From the NCBI GenBank assembly GCA_050255995.1, contig JBFWIM010000064.1:1-10510 (forward strand): a stretch of 10,510 nucleotides of DNA, written 5' to 3'. A program made the translations under genes and the position numbers. The notes beneath the pieces are model-generated. The model was not told the DNA's origin and searched no databases. It saw only the letters and a list, made by a program, of their open reading frames with translations. Shown here piece after piece: positions 6,192 to 10,510 of the stretch (positions within the stretch are counted from its first letter, which is position 1; the number at the start of each line of letters is the position of its first letter). Origin of the DNA: Intestinibacillus sp050255995 (GTDB lineage: Bacteria; Bacillota; Clostridia; Oscillospirales; Butyricicoccaceae).

Positions 6192-6251
6192 CGCGGTGCC
6201 GCTGCTCCCGTAGTAAGACGGGATTTTCCGCCCTGCGCGGGGACGGACGAC

Positions 6252-6289
6252 AAAGGGGGAGAGGGCCTGTCACGGCCCTCTCCCCCTTT
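6252..6289. terminator. Bidirectional intrinsic terminator between convergent genes
   Basis: A perfect 16-bp stem, AAAGGGGGAGAGGGCC (6252-6267) with its complement at 6274-6289 and the loop TGTCAC, ends in T-runs on both strands (TTTT on plus, TTT on minus). It lies between the kinase stop at 6191 and the transporter stop at 6302 and should serve both. Confidence 0.92.
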
Positions 6290-6301
6290 TACTCTCCCTC
6301 A

Positions 6302-7183
6302 TCACCCGACGCGCTTCCGGTCGTTCAGCGTGCCGAATATGACGCCTGACGCAATCAGCGCCGCGCCCAGAATCAGCCCCGGCCCGACCGGTTCGTGCAG
6401 GAACAGCACGCCGCCGAGCACCGAGGTCAACGGCATGACCGGATAAAACAGGCAGCACGACCCGGCTTCCAGCATGGAAAGCGCACGGTTCCAGCAGATA
6501 TGCCCCAGCACCGTGCCGACCAGCCCCAGAAACAGCAGCCCGAGCACAATCCCGGTCGACCACCGGATGGGCGGCGCGGTCACCGCCACGCCGGCGACAA
6601 ACGGCGACGCCATCAGCAGTCCGAGTACGAGGCCGTAAAGCGTCAGGCGCAGCGGGTCGTATTTCTGCGTCATGCGGCGCATCAGGACGCTCATCAGCGC
6701 CCAGGTCAGCATGGCGGTCAGCGCGAACACAATACCGAGCGGCCGGAACGCGCCACCCGTGCCGCCCACCACGCAGTACACCCCGGCGAGCGACACCGCG
6801 ACGCTTGCCGCCTTCGCCAGCGTCAGCCGTTCCTTCAGGATGAACGCGGCGAACACCATGATGAACACCGGATTGATGGAATTGATCAGCGAGGAGACCG
6901 AAGCGTTCGTCAGCTTTGTGCCGAGAAACTGCGCGTTCATGGACACGAAATACCCGGTAAACGCGATCAGGAGCAGCCATTTCCGGTCTGTCCGCTCAAT
7001 GGGACGGTGCGGTTTGCCGCGCAGCAGCAGGCCCAACACCGCAATCGCAACTGCGTACCGGATGCCGGTGACGAGCATCGGCGGCACGGCCGCCATGACG
7101 TATTTGCCGGCCACATAGGTCGCGCCCCAGCAGAAAAGCGCCGTAAACGCGCAGAAATATCCGGCTGCGCCGCCTCTTTTCAT
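6302..7183 (-). CDS. EamA/DMT-superfamily transporter
   Basis: A 293-aa inner-membrane protein with about ten hydrophobic segments (roughly 10-32, 35-55, 68-86, 95-113, 122-141, 148-166, 180-200, 210-230, 242-261, 267-285), arranged as two EamA repeats. The first repeat has the family pattern ASVSSLINSINPVF followed by ERLT (E118-T121), and the second has LEAGSCCLFYPVMPLTSVL followed by LHEPV (E264). Relatives export amino acids or other small metabolites; the substrate is not readable. A longer frame reaches 7264, but I chose ATG 7181-7183 because GGGGG lies about seven bases upstream and the extra 27 residues would overlap the end of the preceding gene. It starts 43 bases after the stop of the SLH protein gene with no hairpin between, so read-through from that gene is likely. 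Confidence 0.9.
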   Translation of the reverse strand: MKRGGAAGYFCAFTALFCWGATYVAGKYVMAAVPPMLVTGIRYAVAIAVLGLLLRGKPHRPIERTDRKWLLLIAFTGYFVSMNAQFLGTKLTNASVSSLINSINPVFIMVFAAFILKERLTLAKAASVAVSLAGVYCVVGGTGGAFRPLGIVFALTAMLTWALMSVLMRRMTQKYDPLRLTLYGLVLGLLMASPFVAGVAVTAPPIRWSTGIVLGLLFLGLVGTVLGHICWNRALSMLEAGSCCLFYPVMPLTSVLGGVLFLHEPVGPGLILGAALIASGVIFGTLNDRKRVG

Positions 7184-7226
7184 CTTTTTCCCCCAAATGC
7201 AATTCTCTTTCTGTTTGTATGGCGGG

Positions 7227-8840
7227 TTATTCGGTGTCAGCGGCGGCGGTCGCCGCAGAATCATCTGTGGAAACGGCGGCCGTATCGGTCAGCCGGAAAC
7301 CGACGTTGCCGTAGTTGCCGCCGAGCAGCAGGAAACGTATCTCGTCGTCTCCGGTCAGCTCCAGCGTATAGGGCTGCGCGACGGACGCTTCGGCGGTAAA
7401 CCAGCCCTTGTCCTCCGTCCAGAGCAGGTAAAGCGCGGCGCCCTTGGCAACCGCCCAGTCGTTGGGGCGGATGGACAGCGTTTTGCCTGCGGCATTCGCG
7501 AATTTGAGGTTGTAGGTCGTGGCGAAGTTACCATTCAGAAAGTAGCTGTACGGCGCGGTGCCCGTATCCTTGACCGCGAGCGAATCGGTATAGCGGTCCT
7601 GCGGAAATTCTCCGGCGTTCAGCTTCCAGAGCTTTGCCGTGTTGCCGCAAAGCGTGAAGTTGGTCAGCGCGGACGCGTCCACCGGCACGGTGCGCTCGGA
7701 ATAGTTGAACAGGCCGGCGGTGCGCCCCGCGCCATCATCAATGCCGCGCGGCAGGCTCGCAAGGTACTGCGATGCAACCTCCTGCTTGAGCGCAACCAGT
7801 TTCATGGTCAGCCCGTCGGCGTGTCCGGTCAGCTGATAGCGCGCGTTGATCATCGTGCCGCCCGCGAGGGTGTCTTTGACCACCAGCCTGGTTTCACCCG
7901 CCTTGATAGAGACCGGCTCCTCCTGCGGCTCGCTCGCGTAAAAGTCCAGATAGCACTGCTCGGAGACCTTGGTGGGGCTCGTTCCCAGACCCACGCCGCG
8001 TTTTTCAACCGTCACCGTGGCGGCCTTGCTGCCGCTGTTCGTCACGGCAACACCCAGAATCATGGGCTGGTAGGAGCCCATATAGCTCCAGTGGTAGTAC
8101 TCCGCGTCGATCGGCGTGCCGTTCGGCATGGCGGTTTTCGCGGTATAGATGCCATAGGTTTCAAACTTGCGCGGGTCGAGAATCTCCGGATTGTTGGAGT
8201 ATAGCATCGGCACGCCGGAAGCCGTCATGGTCAGCGCGGTCGGCTGCTGGGCGGCGGCGTACTTCTGCATACGCAGCGCGGTGATGACCGCCTGCTCCAC
8301 CGTGTACAGGCCGCTTGGGTCGAAACGGTTTTGCCCCACGCCGCCCATAACCCCCGTGCGGTAGCAGAAGGCCACGCCGGCAGTCGCCCAGCTGCCCACG
8401 TCGGTCAGGTCGGCAAAGTCATAGGTCTGGCGCTGGTCGGCATAGGAGGCGGGGAACACCGGAGTGTTTGTCATGCGGTAGAGCATGGTCGCGGCCTCCT
8501 GACGGGTGATCGGGTCGTTTGGCGCGAAAATCCCTTCGCTTTTACCGCTGACGATGCCCGCGCCGGACAGCCGGAGCACATTTTCATCCTCCGTGTCGGT
8601 AAAGGGATTCGTGCCCGGCAGGGCGTAAGAATTGCCCTGCGCCTTGGCAAGCTGCTGCGCGAGCGCGCAGAATTCGGCGCGGGTGATCGGGCGCTGCCAC
8701 GCGCCCTGCAGGCTGTCCGGCACCAGAGCGGCCGACACAGCGGTTTCCACATCGTTTTTTGCCCAGGTCGACGGCTCGGCCGCAAGGGCGGAGCCGGACA
8801 GCAGGCATGCGGCGAGCATTGCCGCGCAAATTTTCTTCAT
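7227..8840 (-). CDS. Secreted protein with three S-layer homology repeats
   Basis: A 537-aa exported protein. Residues 1-21 form a signal peptide ending ALA-A; LAAC at 9-12 resembles a lipobox but leaves too short a hydrophobic core, so signal peptidase I cleavage is preferred. Three SLH-like segments follow: about 22-75 (with PITRAEFCALAQQLAK), 78-125 (FAPNDPITRQEAATMLYRM) and 143-192 (VGSWATAGVAFCYRTGVMGG, FDPSGLYTVEQAV). SLH triplets bind pyruvylated cell-wall polymer, so the protein should be surface-attached. Residues 200-537 form a long beta-rich region I do not recognise, ending in an Ala/Asp/Thr-rich tail. A longer frame reaches 8933, but ATG 8838-8840 has GGAGGTG eight to nine bases upstream and begins the signal peptide. 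It sits 107 bases after the LacI-type regulator gene on the same strand; no clear promoter or terminator was seen in that gap. Confidence 0.9.
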   Translation of the reverse strand: MKKICAAMLAACLLSGSALAAEPSTWAKNDVETAVSAALVPDSLQGAWQRPITRAEFCALAQQLAKAQGNSYALPGTNPFTDTEDENVLRLSGAGIVSGKSEGIFAPNDPITRQEAATMLYRMTNTPVFPASYADQRQTYDFADLTDVGSWATAGVAFCYRTGVMGGVGQNRFDPSGLYTVEQAVITALRMQKYAAAQQPTALTMTASGVPMLYSNNPEILDPRKFETYGIYTAKTAMPNGTPIDAEYYHWSYMGSYQPMILGVAVTNSGSKAATVTVEKRGVGLGTSPTKVSEQCYLDFYASEPQEEPVSIKAGETRLVVKDTLAGGTMINARYQLTGHADGLTMKLVALKQEVASQYLASLPRGIDDGAGRTAGLFNYSERTVPVDASALTNFTLCGNTAKLWKLNAGEFPQDRYTDSLAVKDTGTAPYSYFLNGNFATTYNLKFANAAGKTLSIRPNDWAVAKGAALYLLWTEDKGWFTAEASVAQPYTLELTGDDEIRFLLLGGNYGNVGFRLTDTAAVSTDDSAATAAADTE

Positions 8841-8947
8841 TGGAAAACACCTCCATAAGAATAGGACGTTGCAGACACATAAATAGTAACAGGTTGTGCC
8901 ATACTTTTTTTGATCTTTTTGGCGGACAGCCATCTTTTTTCACCGGC

Positions 8948-9973
8948 TCAGGCTTCCGCCAGCTCGCGGGTGATGATGGCGGTGCGGACAAACTCCGTAT
9001 CCTGCGCGGGTCTGCGGCCCCGGCAGAACAGGTCATACAGCACCAGAACGGCGCGTTCTCCCTGTCCGGCAAAGTCCTGGTCGATGACAAAATCCACCCG
9101 GCCGTCCAGCAGATACTCGCGCGACCAGGGCGTAAGGTCGTTGCAGATGACGTGCACCGGGCGCGCCGTATGGGCGCGCTGCAAGGCGTCGACGCAGCCG
9201 CGCACGCTTTCGTTCGCCATGTAGATACCGCGCAGACGAGGATTTGCGCGCAGGGCGCGCAGCACGCCGTCATAGGTCAGGTCGTACCGCTCGATGCACT
9301 CGATGAGCTGCCAGCGCCCGCGGTCCACGCCCAGCTCGGCCAGCCGCCCGCAAAAGCCGTCCACGCGGCCGCGGTGCGCGGTGAATTCACTGTTCCCGGT
9401 CACAATCAGGATGTCTCCCCCGCCAACCTGCCGCGCCATCAGCCCCGCGGCCATGCGCCCGCTGCGGCGCAGATCCTGCCCGATGTGGCACAGCCGCCGG
9501 CTGCCGGGCACATCGGAGTTGCAGGTCACCACGGGGATGCCGGCCTCTTCCAGCCGGTCGATCTCCTCGCGCAGGGGCAGCACGTCGCTCGGGTTGAGCA
9601 CAATGCCCCGCACGCCCGCTTCCCGCAGCTTCTCGATGCAGCGCATGTACTCCTGCACGGAACGGCCGTGCATCTCCTCGACCAGCACCTCGAAATCGCC
9701 TGTGCCGATGCGGCGCAGGGCGGACTTGACCCCCTGACGCATACGCGCCGGATAATACTTCATGTCCCAGCTCGGGATGAGGAAGCCTACGCGTACCCGG
9801 GCGCTGCCGCTTTGCCGGCGCACCCGTGGCGTGCGGTAACCCGTTTCGTCCAGCATGCGCTGCACGCGCTCGCGCACCTCGGGCGCGACGCTGCCGCGGC
9901 CGTTGACCACACGGTCCACCGTGCCGCGTGAAACGCCGCAGGCTTCCGCAATCTGCTGCGCCGTGATTTTCAT
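8948..9973 (-). CDS. LacI-family transcriptional regulator with sugar-binding-type sensor domain
   Basis: A 341-aa DNA-binding regulator. The N-terminus is a LacI helix-turn-helix (TAQQIAEACGVSRGTVDRVV, residues 4-23, then NGRGSVAPEVRERV) and a short hinge near 44-57. From about 59 (ARVRVGFLIPSWD) to the end it is a periplasmic-binding-protein fold of the Peripla_BP_4 (ribose-binding-like) kind, with VRGIVLNPSD, GIPVVTCNSDVPGSRR, ILIVTGNSEF and a terminal VDFVIDQDFAGQGERAV stretch. Ligands are usually sugars, polyols or sugar phosphates. I chose ATG 9971-9973 since it starts exactly at the HTH and has AGGAGG and CGGAG upstream; the frame opens at 10000 but the extra nine residues are not family-like. 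The gene is divergent from an IolG-like dehydrogenase, the usual arrangement for a local regulator, so control of that neighbour is likely but inferred. Confidence 0.93.
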   Translation of the reverse strand: MKITAQQIAEACGVSRGTVDRVVNGRGSVAPEVRERVQRMLDETGYRTPRVRRQSGSARVRVGFLIPSWDMKYYPARMRQGVKSALRRIGTGDFEVLVEEMHGRSVQEYMRCIEKLREAGVRGIVLNPSDVLPLREEIDRLEEAGIPVVTCNSDVPGSRRLCHIGQDLRRSGRMAAGLMARQVGGGDILIVTGNSEFTAHRGRVDGFCGRLAELGVDRGRWQLIECIERYDLTYDGVLRALRANPRLRGIYMANESVRGCVDALQRAHTARPVHVICNDLTPWSREYLLDGRVDFVIDQDFAGQGERAVLVLYDLFCRGRRPAQDTEFVRTAIITRELAEA

Positions 9974-10002
9974 GGGCGCTCCGCCTCCTCTCCGTCCCAT
10001 CT

Positions 10003-10031
10003 ATCCTACCAAAAAAAAGCCCTTCCCGCAA
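10003..10031 (-). promoter_or_regulatory. Possible promoter of the LacI-family regulator gene
   Basis: On the minus strand TTGCGG (10026-10031), a 17-base spacer and TAGGAT (10003-10008) form a moderate promoter with a start near 9996. The spacer contains a run of eight T. The match is only eight of twelve, so this is tentative. Confidence 0.35.
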
Positions 10032-10079
10032 TGCATGGCCGTGCTTTTTTAAAATGCACATTGCACGGTGATGTTTTAC

Positions 10080-10097
10080 AAAAACCGCGTGGTTTTT
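10080..10097. repeat. Inverted repeat in the divergent regulatory region
   Basis: AAAAACC (10080-10086) and GGTTTTT (10091-10097) form a perfect 7-bp hairpin around GCGT. It lies between the regulator gene and the dehydrogenase promoter. It could be a protein-binding site or a weak insulating terminator; nothing decides between them. Confidence 0.4.
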
Positions 10098-10160
10098 TAG
10101 TCGGTTTTAACAAAGTAATTTCTGTCATTTTGTTCACCTGGCCAAAAATAATTTTGATGC

Positions 10161-10189
10161 TTGTATTGCATTTGGCAAAGTTCTATAAT
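10161..10189 (+). promoter_or_regulatory. Promoter of the IolG-like dehydrogenase gene
   Basis: TTGTAT (10161-10166), a 17-base spacer and a perfect TATAAT (10184-10189) form the promoter, with the start near 10196. An interrupted inverted repeat, ATGC (10157-10160) and GCAT (10168-10171), straddles the -35 box and is a candidate operator. Confidence 0.65.
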
Positions 10190-10205
10190 GTGGATATATA
10201 GGAAA

Positions 10206-10224
10206 AAGATCGTCCGACGGTCTT
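10206..10224. promoter_or_regulatory. 19-base near-palindrome in the leader of the IolG-like gene
   Basis: AAGATCGTC-C-GACGGTCTT is symmetrical except for one T/G pair (which would be G-U in RNA). It begins about ten bases after the predicted transcription start and ends about 20 bases before the ribosome binding site. The position suits a repressor operator, and the divergent LacI-type protein is the obvious candidate; an RNA hairpin is the alternative. Confidence 0.45.
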
Positions 10225-10260
10225 AAAGTATGAGAAAAGTATAAAAAGGAGTCGATTCCA

Positions 10261-10510
10261 ATGGCAAACCTCCGTATCGGCGTCGTCGGCTGCGGCCGCA
10301 TCGGCAAACTTCACATCGACAATCTGATTAATGCGGTTCCCGGCGTGGAAGTCATCGCGGTCGCCGACCCGATGATCGACAAGTCCGGCGCGCGCGAATG
10401 GTGCGCGCAGCGTGGTCTGACCAATGTTTCTGCGGACTACATGGACGTTATCAACAATTCCGACGTGGACGTTGTTTTCGTCTGCTCATCCACCGACACC
10501 CACTCCCTGG
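10261..10510 (+). CDS. iolG: Gfo/Idh/MocA-family dehydrogenase, probably inositol 2-dehydrogenase (N-terminal part)
   Basis: The 83 readable residues are the start of an NAD(P)-dependent sugar or polyol dehydrogenase; IolG oxidises myo-inositol to 2-keto-myo-inositol, the first step of inositol catabolism. The Rossmann motif is GVVGCGRIGKLH (G10, G12, G15), D36 in VIAVADP should bind the cofactor ribose, and VVFVCSSTDTHS (71-82) is the family's cofactor-side loop in the form I associate with IolG. The ATG at 10261 has AAAGGAG nine bases upstream. The catalytic Lys/Asp/His residues lie beyond the window, so a different substrate within this family (for example scyllo-inositol or another sugar) is possible. 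The divergent LacI-type gene is a likely regulator. Confidence 0.85.
   Translation, partial: MANLRIGVVGCGRIGKLHIDNLINAVPGVEVIAVADPMIDKSGAREWCAQRGLTNVSADYMDVINNSDVDVVFVCSSTDTHSL

Noticed and set aside
8759..9931. 390-codon plus-strand frame opposite the LacI-type regulator, and 6395-7399 opposite the transporter
   Set aside because: Composition is that of reverse-complement translation of real genes, with no motifs.

Overview
This window looks like a chromosomal segment of a fairly GC-rich Gram-positive anaerobe of the Firmicutes, most likely a gut- or rumen-type Clostridia. The reasons are consensus sigma-A promoters, strong GGAGG-type ribosome binding sites, a secreted protein with S-layer homology (SLH) repeats, an OmpR/VanS-type two-component pair, and a conserved protein of a type I associate with Firmicutes. 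The assignment is inferred from family content, not from a marker gene.

Layout. Positions 1-1666 (minus strand) hold a two-gene operon: an iron-dependent alcohol dehydrogenase followed 26 bases later by an L-asparaginase that starts with TTG and runs off the left edge. Positions 1667-3240 hold no convincing protein gene. A near-perfect promoter (TTGACA, 17 bases, TATTAT) fires rightward at about 1831 into roughly 1.3 kb of A-rich, hairpin-rich DNA. That stretch contains a 217-base tandem duplication and ends in a 10-bp GC-rich hairpin at 3098-3128. I read it as a gene for a long structured non-coding RNA, the most interesting item here; I could not match it to a known class by eye. Positions 3243-3825 (minus) carry a conserved 167-aa protein of unknown function with a consensus promoter and an operator-like repeat array. 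Positions 3868-6191 (plus) carry a response regulator and sensor kinase with overlapping stop and start codons. A 16-bp bidirectional terminator (6252-6289) separates them from the next genes. Positions 6302-9973 (minus) carry, in transcription order, a LacI-family regulator, a secreted triple-SLH protein and an EamA/DMT transporter. At the right edge, divergent from the LacI gene, a Gfo/Idh/MocA dehydrogenase (probably inositol 2-dehydrogenase) starts at 10261 and leaves the window.

How the parts may work together. The LacI-type regulator and the divergent IolG-like dehydrogenase share a 287-base regulatory region with several inverted repeats, which suggests local control of a polyol or sugar pathway. 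The two-component pair carries no nearby target gene, so its stimulus is open. No transposase, phage gene, tRNA, rRNA or CRISPR array was seen.
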